Positions 1 through 12,214 of a stretch of DNA of 64,000 nucleotides are shown here, in pieces (the stretch's first letter is position 1; each line of letters starts with the position of its first letter). The DNA lies in assembly GCA_963682025.1 (NCBI GenBank), contig OY821518.1, positions 36,789,059-36,853,058 on the forward strand. The letters are read 5' to 3'. The position numbers and the translations under genes were made by a program. The notes under the pieces are model-generated. The model worked only from the letters and a program-made list of their open reading frames with translations. It had not been told where the DNA came from and made no database searches. The DNA comes from Cordilura impudica. Taxonomy: Eukaryota; Arthropoda; Insecta; Diptera; Scathophagidae.

Positions 1-292
1 TTTTTTTGCTAAATTAAAGCATTTTTTGCCTTTTTTTCAAAAAGGGCATTTTTTTATTTTTTTTTTTTTCATAAGAAAGCTTAGGATTTTTCCTTGAAGA
101 GGTTTTTGGTCGCTTAGTGGGATGGGAGTGGGATATCTATCAAAATAAATGTTTTGTTACTCAAGACAACGGTTTTTCAATTTTTCACAAATGCACTATT
201 TTGAATTTTTTCCTATTTGTGTCTTAAACCTTACAAATAAAACTTATACTGAGAAACTAGACAAACTAAACTTTTCGAAGGTATATAACCTA
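1..292 (+). repeat. Left terminal inverted repeat
   Basis: This stretch matches the reverse complement of 1826-2117. Both start with T-runs followed by GCTAAATTAAAGC and share the block GTGGGATGGGAGTGGGATAT. Similarity fades near position 292. Confidence 0.8.
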
Positions 293-612
293 ACTAAAAT
301 TTTATACCCTCGATACTGTAATACCCAGAATATGTTAACCTCAGGAAAAAAATCGCTTTTTTTTCTATAGAAATGTTGAAAAATTATTAGTTTTATTTAT
401 TTTTAATAATAATTAAGTTAATGTATAATAATAATAATAATATTAAAAATAAAAAGATAAATAATTTATTAAAATTTAATCTTAATTGCATTATATCAAT
501 TTATATTAATTTAATCTTAATCCATTTATATCATAACTATTTTTATACTTAATTTATTGTAGCTGATGAAGTATTTAAGTCTTGTTAAATTTTTAAATAC
601 CCTTTGTCGCCT

Positions 613-1806
613 TTATTTACTGCGTTTTTTTGTCAATCCTTTCTTGGCGTTACTAGGTTCAGTTGTTGATTTCGCTGCTGGTTTATTTGTTGTCTTTGGA
701 AAGAAATCGCATTGAATAGAGGCAGAAAAGTTTTTCAACTTGAGTCTTCCATCGACAAGCGGTATAAAAGCATGGTATTGAGCGGTGCCATCGATTGTTA
801 CCGCAGCATCGAATCTGCTCTTCAGTGTTTTCAATGTTTCCTGATGATCCTCTTTGCTACTAAAAACTATTTTAGTTTCTTTACAATAACTCTTTGGTCA
901 ATGGAATAAAGCAGTCGCATCTAAGACGCGATCTTGATTAAAGCACTGGAGGCTATACTTCGCTGCATTTCTTTTAAGGTTTGCTCCAATACGAACACAT
1001 GCTCCTTTACCATGAGCAGTAGGATGAAAATGCCACTCAGCTGGCATTCCAAAATCTTTTTCAGAGGCCATAAGATTTGCCAAGCTACTTTTGTTTTTAA
1101 AATGTTGACGAGCTCCGTCCGAAACGTAGTATACCTTCTTTACTGTAAATTTAGATTTTAGAAATTTTAGTATTCTCTTCTGGTACTCATAAACTGCAAC
1201 GGTATCCAGTTTTTCATCTTTCATGTAGTAAATAACTACTGTGAATATAGTTGCTTGGTCGTTATTGAAGTGGAATGCTTGTATGGCATCCTAAAAAACA
1301 TATTTATAGTTTTCTGCGAAATCATATGAAATAACGAATTCACCAGACTTCAAATGTATCTTCAAATCCTTGAAGAATGACCATTGCTCTTTGACTAAAA
1401 AGTCATGGTTTCTCAAATTTAGCAATCCTGTACACATTTCTTCCACAAAATCATTCACATTTAAAATGATTCTTTTCAATGTGCATCTGTCAGTCTGAGT
1501 CCAAGAATCAAATTTGACCTCCTCTATATATTCTCGATCTAAAGAGTTGATTAAATTTTCTTTGATAAATGTGGTTTTCGGGCAATTGGTACATTCACCT
1601 AAGTAGCAAGAAGTTGTTGCATTAGGACACATAGTCAATTTAAGGCAATTGCGGTTATCGTGTAAATCTTCTGCCGAATCATCTGTTAAATGCTTTAAGT
1701 TGATTTCCTTCAACATCAGTTTAACATTTTCATGGTAAATTTGGGTTAATTTCGTGAAGCCAGATTGAAATGTTGCAAATAACTGTATCAGGTTACAAAT
1801 AACCAT
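613..1806 (-). pseudogene. Transposase-like gene with two in-frame stops (Cc8L18.2-like family)
   Basis: Three open stretches (1291-1806, 898-1224 and 613-834) lie in one reading frame, about 397 codons, interrupted only by TAG at 1291-1293 and TGA at 898-900. The ATG at 1806 lies just inside the right inverted repeat. Visible motifs are a Cys-rich stretch CYLGECTNCP, then DFAENY (Asp at codon 162), YVSDGA (Asp at codon 230), AEWHFHPTAHGKG (Glu at codon 257) and a Lys/Arg-rich tail. From memory this pattern belongs to a family common in arthropod genomes and annotated after the bracovirus gene Cc8L18.2. The order Asp, Asp, Glu and the location inside inverted repeats suggest an RNase-H-fold transposase; that is inference. 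The TAG replaces a codon in a conserved stretch just after the first Asp motif, so the copy is dead or would need readthrough. Confidence 0.65.
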
Positions 1807-1825
1807 TCTCTTCTGTTATGTTATG

Positions 1826-2117
1826 AAGTTATGTTACATACCTTCGGAAAGGTTAATTTGTCTAGTTTCTCAGTATCAGTTTTATTTGTAAGGTTTTACA
1901 CACAAATAGGAAAAAATTCAAAATAGTGCATTTGTGAAAAATTCAAAAACCGTTGTCTTGAGTCACAAAACATTTATTTTGATAGATATCCCACTCCCAT
2001 CCCACTAAGCGACCAAAAAGCTCTTAAAGGAAAAATCCTAAGCTTTCTTATGAAAAAATAAAAAAAAATGCACTTTTTGAAAAAAGGCAAAAAATGCTTT
2101 AATTTAGCAAAAAAAAA
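1826..2117 (-). repeat. Right terminal inverted repeat
   Basis: Inverted partner of 1-292. It ends at TTTAGCAAAAAAAAAG, and the element's gene starts 20 bases inside its inner edge. Confidence 0.8.
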
Positions 2118-2418
2118 GTCTAAAATTTTTTTTTTTTTTTTTTTAAGTATTTTCTTCCGAAATATTGAAGAAATATCTATCTAAACTATTTGGGAGAAAA
2201 TTTTCTGAGAACAATAGGTAATAAGTTACATGGATGGGAAGAAACACCTGATTGGCCAAAGTGTCAAATTTTGATCCCCTCTAACTCAGAGAGATCTGGA
2301 CCGATCTTATTGAAAAATTGTGCCTAAACTACCATCCAATAGGACTAACCTTGGTGCAAATTTCATCCCGATCGGAAGACATCGGTTTCAAAAGTTGGTG
2401 CACTTGACATGAAACCCC
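2118..2418. other. Spacer without recognised genes
   Basis: A poly-T run (2129-2144) is followed by sequence in the style of dispersed fly repeats (for example CAAATTTCATCCCGATCGG near 2358). No gene is seen. Confidence 0.4.
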
Positions 2419-3385
2419 CATATGTATATTTGGGTGGCCCTCCATTCTATGGAGAAAAAAAAGTGTTCAAACTCTCGGTCGCACCCCCTAGAAATATGCG
2501 AATAGCAAAAAAACTGAGAAATTCAAAGTTTTGGGCCAATCAAAAAACATTTAGAGGGGCCCCAACGCGACTGAAAATTTCAAGTGTGTTTTACTTGGGG
2601 AAAATATGACTTTCTTTCATATTTTACGAAAATTTCGTTCTACATTTTAATTTTTCCCACAAACTCTTACATAATTCGGGATCAGTATTAAATTATCTTT
2701 TCAAGCAGCTATAAATCTTCGAAATCGACTCAAAACTCGCCAAGAGATAGCAAATGCCCCAAACCACTTTTGTGCCAAAAAAAAAACTAGGTCATGAAAT
2801 TTGAAGGCATTTTTTTCAACTTTCAGAAATTAATTAAAACCAAAATTTTATTTTAGTATATATACCTGTAAGTACCTAGATATTAAGCATTGTTTTATTA
2901 CCGCCTTGCTAACCTGTTAAGCATTGAGACGGAAAATGGAAAATTTTTTTGATAAAATTTTGAAAATTCCTTTTTCAAGTTTTTAAAAATTTTCTTAAAC
3001 AAAATTTAAAAAAATTGATCTTCCATTTGTAAAATATGCGACAAATCCGAGAACGCTAACCGATTACTTGCCAAGGCCAGCTTTCGATTTTAAGATATTT
3101 TTAAAAAAAAAAATAACGAAAACGAGTTTAAACTCGATGAAACCACTATTTCGAATTTGAGAAAAATAATTCGGTTATATTTTAATTATTTAAGGCTTCA
3201 GTGCTCTTGGTATCAAAATAATCCATTGTGCAATTATCTGCGTATTGCTTGCGAATATAAATTAAAACAACTTTTAACCAATTTTATTATAAAATTATTT
3301 TATGTATAAAAACTATCTATATTTTTTTAAATAAAATAAGAAGATCCACAAATGACCCAAATCTAATAAAAGACAATTTGTTCCA
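2419..3385 (+). repeat. Left arm of palindromic element 1
   Basis: Matches the reverse complement of about 3548-3925 and 4330-4886. The arms are diverged (many substitutions and small indels), so the palindrome is not recent. Confidence 0.7.
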
Positions 3386-3547
3386 AAGATTATGAAATAT
3401 AAATTTAATTCTATTTGTTTTGATGCATTTAAGAATGATTTAGTGTGCGATTCAAATTGTTTTCTGTAATTACTTGCGACTTGCAATAAGTATTGTTTTT
3501 CTTTAATTTTATATTTTTATATAGTTTGATATTTCATATTCTTTTGA

Positions 3548-4886
3548 ATAAAATGTCTTTTATTAGCTTTGGGTCATTTGTGGATGTTCTTATTTTATAT
3601 ATAAAAAAATATAGATAGTTTTTGTACATAAAATAATTTTATAAAAAAATTGGTTAATAGTTGTTTTAATTTATATTCGCGAGCAATAAGCAGATAATTG
3701 CACCAAAGACATATCACAATTGATTATTTTGATCCCAGAAGCACTGAAGGGTTAAATAAACAACAATTACCCGAATTATTTTTCTTAAATTCTTAGTAGT
3801 GGTTTCATCGAGTTTAATAAAAAAAACTCGTTTTCCGTAATTTTTATTTCAAAATATCTTAAAATCCAAAGTTTGCCTTGGCAAATAATGGGTTAACATT
3901 CTCGGATTTTTCTCAAATTTTAGGAACGGATGTTCTACACATTTAGTTATTATATTCTAAGCATCGAATCTAAAAATTCAATAGCACTTACAAAATGTTT
4001 GAATTGTTTGAATAAATTGTTTTTTATTAGCTTTGGGTCATATCTGACCCCAATTACAAAAGGTTTACTGGGGTAAAAATTTTTTTCCCGAAACCCTAGG
4101 CTATTAAGATAAAATATAACATTTAAACGTAGAAAAGTGATGAATTTCTGATACAAAGTATTTAGAAATAGTACATTTACAGAATATTTTACAAAATCCC
4201 ATTTTTCTCGAAATCCGCAAAAATAAAATCCTTGCCAAAAAAATACTGGCCTAGGGATTTATCTAAAAATTCACACCGTGAATCTCTAGCATGCATTTAA
4301 TAAGACCTTAGGGAGCCGGAGCAATTTGTTTAAGAACATTTTTAAAAACTTGAAAAAGGAGTTTTCAAAATTTTATCAAAAAAATTTTCCATTTTCCGTC
4401 TCAATGCTTAACAGGTTAGCAAGGCGGTAATAAAACAATACTTCATATCTAGGTACTTACAGGTATATAGACTAAAACAAAATTTTGGCTTTAATTAATT
4501 TCTGAAAGTTGAAAAAAATGCCTTCAAATTTCATGACCTATTTTTTTTTTTTTGCACAAAAGTGGTCTGGGGCATTTGCTATTTCTTGGCGGGTTTTCAT
4601 TTGATATAGAAGTTTTGTAGCTCTTTGAAAAGAGAATTTAATACTGATCCCGAATTATATCAGAATTTGTCGGAAAAATTAAAATGTAGAACGAAATTTT
4701 CGTAAAATCTGAAAGAAAGTCATATTTTCCCCATATAAAACACACTTGAAATTTTGAGTCGCGTTGAGACACCTCTAAATGTTTTTTGATTGGCCCAAAA
4801 CCAAGTTTTTTTCAGTTTTTTTGCATTCGCATATTTCTAGAGTTTGAACACTTTTTTTTATTAAGGGCCACCCTAATACATATAAT
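3548..4886 (-). repeat. Right arm of palindromic element 1, with ~400-base extra block
   Basis: Complements the left arm except for about 3925-4330. The extra block repeats the phrase TTTATTAGCTTTGGGTCAT (near 4024), which also occurs at the inner end of the arm (near 3558). This suggests a partial internal duplication. Confidence 0.6.
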
Positions 4887-4889
4887 TGA

Positions 4890-7240
4890 GTATTAAGAAC
4901 TGAAAACAAAAGTTATATTAAAGAAAAAAATTTAATTAATGATTTTTTAAACTGCATTGCATTGCTGCTCGTAAGTTGAAGGTTATGTGGGAGGCTATAC
5001 CAAAGGGGAACAGCATTTTTAAAAAAGTGCCATTCTGATACTAGATATCTATGATTAGGAATAATTAACTTTTTTCCTCTGTTTGGCAAATCGTAAATGG
5101 TTATGTAGCTACTGTGGCATTCCAGAGCATATAAGTTTGTGAAAAATATGAGTACTCTTATCTTCATTAAGTTTACGAACGATACTCCGTACAGGCTTTT
5201 AGAGAAGAATGATGTGTGATCAAATTTCCTTAACCCATAGACATATCTAATAATATTGTTGAATTTTTGCTAATCGAGTCACAGATGGCAAATAGTTTGC
5301 ATCCATAAAGAAGTGTAGGAACGAGGGGTATGTCTTTGCCAGTAATATTCTGATTCTCAAGGGTGTATAAAATTGCGTAGACCAAAGTGTCCTGAGTTTT
5401 ACATGTGATTGTGCAACTATTGTGTTGATGTGGTTTGACCAATTTAAATTGCTATTGAAAACTAAACCAAGTTTTTTTTTACTGTTGTGACTATTTCAAT
5501 ACTTATTATTTATGGATATTTCCATTTCGATATGTGGGGTTATTGTTTTTTTTATGAATCACTATGCATTTTGATTTTTCCGGATTCAAGCAAAGGCTAT
5601 TGGAAGTGGCCCAGCAATTTATTCTGTTGAGGTCATGGTTGAGGTTGTCAAAATTTTTACGAATTGAATTCTATCTTATAGCTGTACATCATCTGCATAT
5701 ATATGGATTTTACAATATGATAGGTGTTGAGGTAAATCATTTGCGTAAATAGAAAAGAAAGGCGGTCCCAGATATGATAGATATGATGGTATCAGTTGAA
5801 CTGATGTTGATGAAAAATTAAAAAGTTTACCTAACTTCATACATAAAGTGGAGTGATTAACAGTATCGAAGGCCTTAGAGTGGTCTAGAAGCACCAGAAA
5901 ATTTACTTTACTCACATCTTGTATTTTCGGAAACATCAATTAGGGCAATTACACAACTATGGTTAGGACGAAACCCGGATTGTATGTCGGTCATTAGTTG
6001 TTTTTCATGTATGTAAGCGCTCATTTGTAAGTGCAGTAATTTTTCCAATATTTTCGAGAGGAAGCTAAGTATGGCAATTGGACGATACTCCGAGTACGAT
6101 TTGAGTAGCGGAATTATCTTCGCATGCTTCCATTTAACAGGAAATTGACTCGACATAATAATTGTGTTGAACAGATGTGTGATTTACGGTAATATTAATG
6201 GTAAAAGAATTTTAATAAATTGAGGATTTAAGCTAACGTATCAAACAGCATTTGATTTTGCAAGTGAGAAACGAGAAAGAACATCTAACTGCCAGACGCT
6301 GGAAAACTCAAACTGGTTTCCTTCAAGAAACGAATTGTTGTAGTTGTTTGGTAAAATGCCGTTATGAACCGTATTGTTCGTTGGAATTATGGGTATATTA
6401 GTGAACATCATATTGAGTTCATCAGCATCAATAGGACAGTTGCAACATCTATCAGATTTTCCGATACCAATTTCTCGTATAGTATTCAAAGTTTTTTTTG
6501 GAATCTAATGCAGAGCTAAAACGATTAGTATAATATTGTGATTTAGCTATTCCTATTTGATGACTGCCATCATTTCGTGCTGATCGGTATTCAGTTTTTG
6601 GTTCCAGTGTTCTGAAACGTTTCCATCTGGAGTATGTTAAATATCTTCGTTGTATTAATTGTTGTATTCTCATGGAAAACCAGGGTTTATTCTTAGCTGT
6701 TATCAGTCTCATTCTCAAGGAAACCGTATCATCATATAGCTTTATAATATTTTCTGCTAGGAAAGATAATTGATAACCTACCGAGGGCATATAGTAAATA
6801 CTGCTCCAATTAATTTCGAAGAAATTCTCGTATAATAAATTGTAGTTGACGTTTTTAAAATCTCGATAAGAATCTGATTGATCTTCTGCACGCATCAAGA
6901 AGTCATATGCTACAAAAATTAAATCATGTTTAGAGTAGCATGAAGCAGATGTTTGATCATTTAGTAGAAATTTGACATTTTGCCTACGAATATGATCTCT
7001 ATAGGTGTGCTGTTGGAAGTTGTTTAGTGTGTTGGGATGTTAGTATTGATTGGAATGAGTCCTTGTGATAACATACTGTCCTTAAAAGAGTATTCAACGA
7101 GGAGGTTAGAATTAAAATCACTTAGGATTGCTATATCATTATATAAAACAATATAGTTTGGTAGAGTGCTTACAAGCTTATAAAATACGATATTTGCCCT
7201 GTAGACGCAGCCAACTAACATCTTTTTCCCAAGAAATGAA
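4890..7240 (-). pseudogene. Non-LTR retrotransposon remnant (endonuclease and reverse transcriptase)
   Basis: Minus-strand fragments in several frames give the order of a non-LTR retrotransposon ORF2. 7221-7024 resembles the end of an APE-type endonuclease (GCVYRAN, ILSDFNSNLL, PTH). 6898-6241 is the linker (KNKPWFS, RWKRFR, YRSARND, then IREIGIGKS). 6156-5676 is reverse transcriptase (KWKHAKIIPLLK, YRPIAILSFLSKILE, SGFRPNHSC, LLDHSKAFDTVNH, YADDVQL). 5442-5230 and 5167-4913 are the post-RT region (VPTLLYGC, NHRYLVS, LPHNLQ). At least five frameshifts and internal stops separate these blocks, so it cannot be active. The motif style fits the CR1/Jockey group; the clade is not resolved. The 3' end abuts palindromic element 1. 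Confidence 0.85.
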
Positions 7241-7334
7241 ACTTCAACAAAAATATGTTCAATTTTGTCTTCTTTGTCAGACTTGCTGCAGAATTTAGAA
7301 TTGAAAGTACTATTTACATTAATTTTTTTCTAAA

Positions 7335-8215
7335 TATGCAGTTAATTCCACAAATCAGTTAATTCTTAATTCTTTTGATATAATTTCGTACTTTAGATTT
7401 AATTGATTGAAATAATACATTGTGTCTTCCAATAACCATGTTTTGTTTTAGAATTCGGTTCAGTTGAGATAATTTGTTCTCGGCGTTTTTTATACTTCTC
7501 AATACGTAGAAATTAATAAACTTTTTTTGTAATTTTTCCTGTCTTAAATTACATTTTACAAATCCATTATTGATTGGTAACGCGATTTCTTGTGACCGAT
7601 GATTTGTTCCACAGTTTTCTCCCAAATTTATGTGATTTGAAAGGTATTTCTTTTTAGCTGTTCAGCAGACATAGATTTTAAAATTTTTAAATATTTTTGG
7701 AGTTATGCTTATTTAAAGTTGCTACTAACACACGCATAATATTATACAAATGATTAAATTTGTTAATGGGTTTGCAAAAAAATTAGTTTGTTTTCTTCAT
7801 TCAAAATAATAGTTGAGTTGAATTGAAAAATTATTTTAGACATAAACCAAAAAAGGGTTGAATTGTGAATTATCTAAAAGAGATTAGCATACCTTTAGGG
7901 TCACTAATTTATTAAATGGGCTGGGATCGGCTTGTTTAAATTAATATGAAAATATACTATAATTTTCAGCCCACATTTTTCAAATAGTAGATCTATTTTA
8001 TTTAAAAAAGTATATAGTAATTTAATGCTACTTTTTAAATTTAATTTTAAATTATTATTAACTTGGATGAATACAAAATCTATGGCCTGCTTAAAAAATA
8101 TATACACATAAATTTCAAAACTCTTAGCAAAGTGAAACTTAAACAAAAATCAAAATTTTAAAGACTTTTACATGGTGGGTAAAATAATTTGTGTATACCA
8201 GATTTCAGCAAAGAT
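7335..8215 (-). repeat. Dispersed duplication I, copy 1 (contains a 'CTAG...ATAGAT' repeat)
   Basis: This ~880-base block recurs at about 14425-15330 in the same orientation, with many substitutions. Its middle (about 7560-7910) is an inverted copy of the short CTAG...ATAGAT repeat seen elsewhere in the window. Open frames at 7359-7625 and 7904-8146 have no recognisable domain and look like chance. Confidence 0.6.
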
Positions 8216-8249
8216 TATGCAGAAACCTTTTTAAGCCAGCGAAAAGGGG

Positions 8250-9060
8250 ACACCATAATTATACCCTCCACTCCAGTGTGCAGAGGGTATATATAAGTTT
8301 GTCATTCCGTTTGTAATAATTAGAAAAAAATTTTTGGACCCCATAAAATATATATATTTGTGATCCTTATAACAACCGGAGTTGATATAGTGATGTCCGT
8401 CTTTCCGTCTTTCCGTCTGTCCGTCTGTGGATATCACGATGACGGCATCAGTCGGGTATCTAGGGTGCTCGCTGACATAAAAATGATTTATTAACATCCT
8501 GAGAAGTTTGGTATTTGAAATCGTCCAAATCGGTCAATTAGGGCCCGAGATTTGAATAAAGAACTAAAAAAAAGTCTTGAAAAAATATAATTTTCTATGT
8601 TGTTCTTGTCACGATCACGCCCTCAATAGGATCGCTAAGGTGATCGTTTTTAGTGAGAGTAATTTAACAAATTCGTGGGAAGATTTCTGTTTCAAAAATC
8701 ATTAAAATCGGTGGAACAGGTCCAGGGAAATCTCTGAAAAATTAAAAAAAAAAGAAAAATATGATGTTTCTATATTGTTCTTGTTGCTATTCTAAATGTT
8801 GTATTGTTGTCATAGCTGGACTTGTTGTTTTTGTGGTCGTTGTTGTATTAGTATAATAAAAACTAACCCTTTGTACATTTTTTTTATCAACTCTGGTAGA
8901 AAAATTTAAAAGTTTCCATTGTTTTGGGATCACTAAAAAAATTTAATAGATCATTTCTGTCATTGCCACGATGCTGCTTGCAAAGGTTCAGATCGATTGG
9001 GTCACGGGAAAGGGGTTAAAATCGATCCAAAATTTTTTCGACAAGCAGACAATACGAGTT
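8250..9060 (-). repeat. (GTCY)n-containing dispersed repeat, second subfamily
   Basis: The block begins TATACCCTCCACTCCAGTG and holds a microsatellite-like run of GTCC/GTCT/TTCC units at about 8395-8427. It then has phrases such as GTCCAAATCGGTC. A diverged fragment in the opposite orientation lies at about 48110-48390, and a shorter one near 44200. The design resembles the mini-me/DINE-1 class but is a different family from the 760-base repeat below. Confidence 0.55.
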
Positions 9061-9178
9061 AATATAAATTCACCAGCATCTAAAGCAAATAATGCTTAAA
9101 TATGTACCTAGTTGTTAGTAAAAAAAAAACAATGTAAATTTAGCAAAAAAATTTTTATATATTAATTTATTTAAAGAG

Positions 9179-9957
9179 AACAAGAAAATTATAGTCGGTC
9201 TAGACCGACTATACGATACCCTTACCATGCGTTTAGAAACCCTATCTCTTAGGCCCAACTAACTGGACATAGAAAATAAGCAAAAACCAAATTTGAGTGG
9301 GATTTTTATTAATTTTTTTGGCTGCAGATATGAAAAAGTTCATATCGGATGCTATATCTATATGGGGACTAGGTCCAAAAATGGACCGATCCTGATCATG
9401 TTTGCTAAAGTCTCTTGTATTTTGCAAAAATATATACAAACAAAATTTGAGAAGAATCAGTGCAATATTTTTGTTTTTAATAGATTTAAGTGAAAATCGG
9501 GAATCAGCTCTATATGGGGCCACAGGGATAATTTTTGGACTACTGACTAATGGATGTAATGAACGCATATAAACCCAATTTGAGTAAGATCTATATGACA
9601 ATTTGGATCTTATGACAATTTATGTCGATTTCATAGGGGTTATTTGTATGGGGGCTAGGTCTGAACATGCACCGATTCTCACCAATTTCAATAGCGTTCA
9701 TCCCATGGCCGATAAAAGATCAAATACCAAATTTCATCAAAATATGTTCATATTTGCGACCTGCAGTTTGATTACAAGGTTTACATGGACACACAGACGG
9801 ACGGACGGACGGACGGGCGGACATTGTTAAATCAACTCAGAAAGTGATTCTGATTCAATCGGTATAATTAAAGATGGGTCTAGGTTAAATATTTTTGGTT
9901 GTTACAAACAGCAGCACAAAGTCATTATACCCAAACCACATAGTGGAATATGGTATA
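9179..9957 (-). mobile_element. DINE-1/mini-me-like repeat, copy 1
   Basis: Full-length copy of the main ~760-base repeat. One end is AACAAG-AAAATTATAG followed by the palindrome TAGTCGGTCTAGACCGACTA; the other is ACCACATAGTGG near GGTATA. A (GGAC)n run lies at 9795-9822. The strand given makes the palindrome the 3' end. Frames here such as 9603-9830 recur in every copy but are repeat sequence, not genes. Confidence 0.75.
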
Positions 9958-9959
9958 AA

Positions 9960-10825
9960 AACACAAAAATAACGTTTGATGTTGTATTTTTTGTGTGTAA
10001 TATTTACATATACATACATACACATATTAAATAACACAAATAATATACATATATTCTATATATGTATATCCACAACAAGTGCATGTTAGAAATAAATCGG
10101 TATATTATTTTATTTACATAAAATTCTGCAATATTTTGTTGCGGGGAAAATACATTTCTTTTGCATTAATAGAGTGTCACTTCATTTTGCTGAGCGTGAC
10201 TATGCCACAGTAGATGGCGCCACAATTTTTGTTCTAATTAGCTTTGCAATAGTTATTTCTATTTTAACATGAATGTTAATATTTTCAACTAGATATCATA
10301 CAGAACAATGTTAAGAGTATACACGGGCTGGTCTTTTATTTCATACGTTTTTTTCATTATTCTTTTACAAATATGAACATAAGTTTGGCATATTAACTTT
10401 TTGTTGTCTTTACAAAATAGAGTTACCGAGTTCATCAATGAGTTTTTTGCTTTCAAAACAGTTCTACATAGTTATATAAAATTATTATTCTGCTTTACCT
10501 ACAAAATATCTGATTGCGATTATATCTAATTTTTAAAATTTTTTATAATTACTAAAGCATTATTATTCACATAAATACAAAATTGCACTTTTTAAATTTT
10601 CAATTCAAATTTAAGAAAATATCAATTCTAAAAACTAGAATTAAAAATTTCCAATTATAAATTACAATTAATTGAATTTCAGAAAATCATATCAAAACGT
10701 CGGAAATAATAATTTTTAATTTAGAAGGCATCAATTGCATCAAATTCCAAAAAAAAAAAACACCAAATATGTTTACGTTAAAAAAATGTTTACATTAAAA
10801 AAAAATATTGGCATTCACGAGAAAT
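9960..10825. other. AT-rich spacer
   Basis: AT-rich sequence with short (CATA)n runs near 10005-10025. No gene or recognised element is seen. Confidence 0.4.
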
Positions 10826-10829
10826 TAAT

Positions 10830-11405
10830 AGCGTTTCAAGTACTTCTTTCAACGATAGTCGAATCGTTAAAAAAAGAAAAGCAAAATTATCAGTAAAATT
10901 TTTAACGATATTCGCTATTGTTAAGGTCAGCTGTTGTTGTTATCTAAACGACAACCATTTTTGCGATAAGAACTTAAATTTTTAGGTTGAAATGTCGTCA
11001 TACATAAATAAAAATCATAAAATAGTGAAAATATTTTGCTTCTATTAAAAAACTTTTTTATATAAATAAAAAAATTAAATAGCATATTCAATTCATTATT
11101 TAATTTTTAAATAAATAAACAGAAATATTAGTAAAAAAAAAATAGAGATATTAAACATAAACATAAAATCATACTGTCAAACACGAAGTAATTTGTTTTT
11201 TCTATTCTCCTTTGTGTTTTTCGTTTATTTTGACAGAGGTGCCACTCGTTTACAATTTAAATAAATAGAAAAATAGATTTGTCGACTGTGGTTAAGATGT
11301 GTGTACTTAGTGAATCACTTAATCCTTAGTGAAAACAACAATAGCTGTCTATCTATTTTGCGATTGTTGGATCGTTGAAATTTACAGAATCGGACTACAG
11401 AAAAT
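10830..11405. repeat. Dispersed duplication II, copy 1
   Basis: The block recurs at about 16600-17105 in the same orientation. Shared phrases include ATTCGCTATTGTTAA, TCAGCTGTTGTT, ACACGAAGTAATTTG, TTTTGACAGAG followed by TGCCACTCGTTTACAATTTA, and GATTTGTCGACT. No reading frame is conserved. It is an unclassified dispersed element. Confidence 0.65.
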
Positions 11406-12140
11406 ATTAATTTAAATTCAATGAATTTTAGAAAGCGTTAAATGATATTTAAGAATTGCGAACATAAAAACTGTTACATAAATAAACGCAATTTGATGAG
11501 AATGTTATTTATATAGAAATTTTCACAATTTTTTTTTGGATGAAAATTTGAAGTTCTTCAGAAAATAAAGATAACAAATTATTTTATTTAAAATTTTTGC
11601 GATATTTGGTTTTTTGCGTTTGGCATCCCTAATTTAATTATTTATTATTATAAATTTATTCTCTATGTTTTTAAAACATGGTAATATTTTAATAAAAATG
11701 TTGAGAGAGCTTGTTTTTGGTTATTATTTTGTTACTCTAACCGACCTATATGGCCACAATGAAGAAATATTTGGCCAGTTAAAAGAAACTATACAGCCAT
11801 CTCCAATTAGCACGATTTAATGCATATATGTAGCCACCCTACACAACCATTAACTTTGAAATGGAGGTTAGGGCGAGCTATTTAATTTGCAAAAACTAAA
11901 TTAAACGAGAAGTTATGTCATATAACTGGAAACGCATGCATACACGTATATAACCTAAATGCATGCCGATCAGCAACCACGATGAGCAAAAAGCAAACAC
12001 CGAAATAAATCCGAAATAATAGAAAAGACGAAAACCAAGCGAAAGAATTTGCAGAAATAATTTGGTATTAAGTTTAACAAATTTTTTATTTTTCCAATAT
12101 TTTGTTTACATTTATTATCAATACTCAAACCCAGGTGGAG
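11406..12140. other. AT-rich spacer
   Basis: AT-rich sequence with no recognised gene. Confidence 0.35.
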
Positions 12141-12184
12141 GGTATCAAAGATTCGGCATAGCCGAATTTAACACTCTTACTTGT
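12141..12184 (+). repeat. 3' terminus of a related repeat subfamily
   Basis: The palindrome ATTCGGCATAGCCGAAT (12151-12167) is followed by TTAACACTCTTACTTGTT. This is the same end design as the main repeat (hairpin, then CTTACTTGTT) but with a different stem. The same end occurs diverged and inverted at about 46764-46810. Confidence 0.6.
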
Positions 12185-12214
12185 TCATATATGCAGTGGT
12201 TCACTAACACTGTT

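Larger units (their letters stand above)
1..2117 (-). mobile_element. DNA transposon with ~290-bp terminal inverted repeats
   Basis: The first ~290 bases recur in inverted orientation at about 1826-2117 with only scattered mismatches, and a single broken gene on the minus strand lies between them. This is the layout of a cut-and-paste DNA transposon with long inverted ends. The left end lies at the window edge, so the true terminus and any target duplication on that side cannot be seen. The strip 293-610 between left repeat and gene end is AT-rich and holds nothing recognisable. I do not assign a superfamily with confidence. Confidence 0.75.
2419..4886. mobile_element. Giant palindromic (foldback) element 1
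   Basis: The left arm (2419 to about 3385) is matched in inverted order by the right arm (about 3548-4886), around a loop of ~160 bases. The outer ends carry the inverted decamer GGGTGGCCCT (2432-2441) and AGGGCCACCC (4864-4873). Corresponding blocks are easy to follow, for example 'cctgttaagcattgagacgg' near 2913 and its complement near 4400. The right arm carries ~400 bases (about 3925-4330) with no partner on the left. No coding capacity is evident. It is a non-autonomous element whose transcript would fold into a very long hairpin. Confidence 0.75.

Noticed and set aside
556..580. CTGATGA near 563, tested as a hammerhead core
   Set aside because: No GAAA or pairing helices at the required spacing.
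9603..9830. Recurrent open frame (MDLMTIYVDFIGVICMGARS...) in many DINE-like copies
   Set aside because: It appears in every copy because the DNA is repeated. It is read antisense or sense by orientation, varies in length, and shows no domain. It is not a gene.
10186..10210. CACAGTAGATGGCGCCAC resembling a Transib terminus
   Set aside because: Only the heptamer and a GC-rich stretch match. No inverted partner, transposase or flanking duplication is found nearby.
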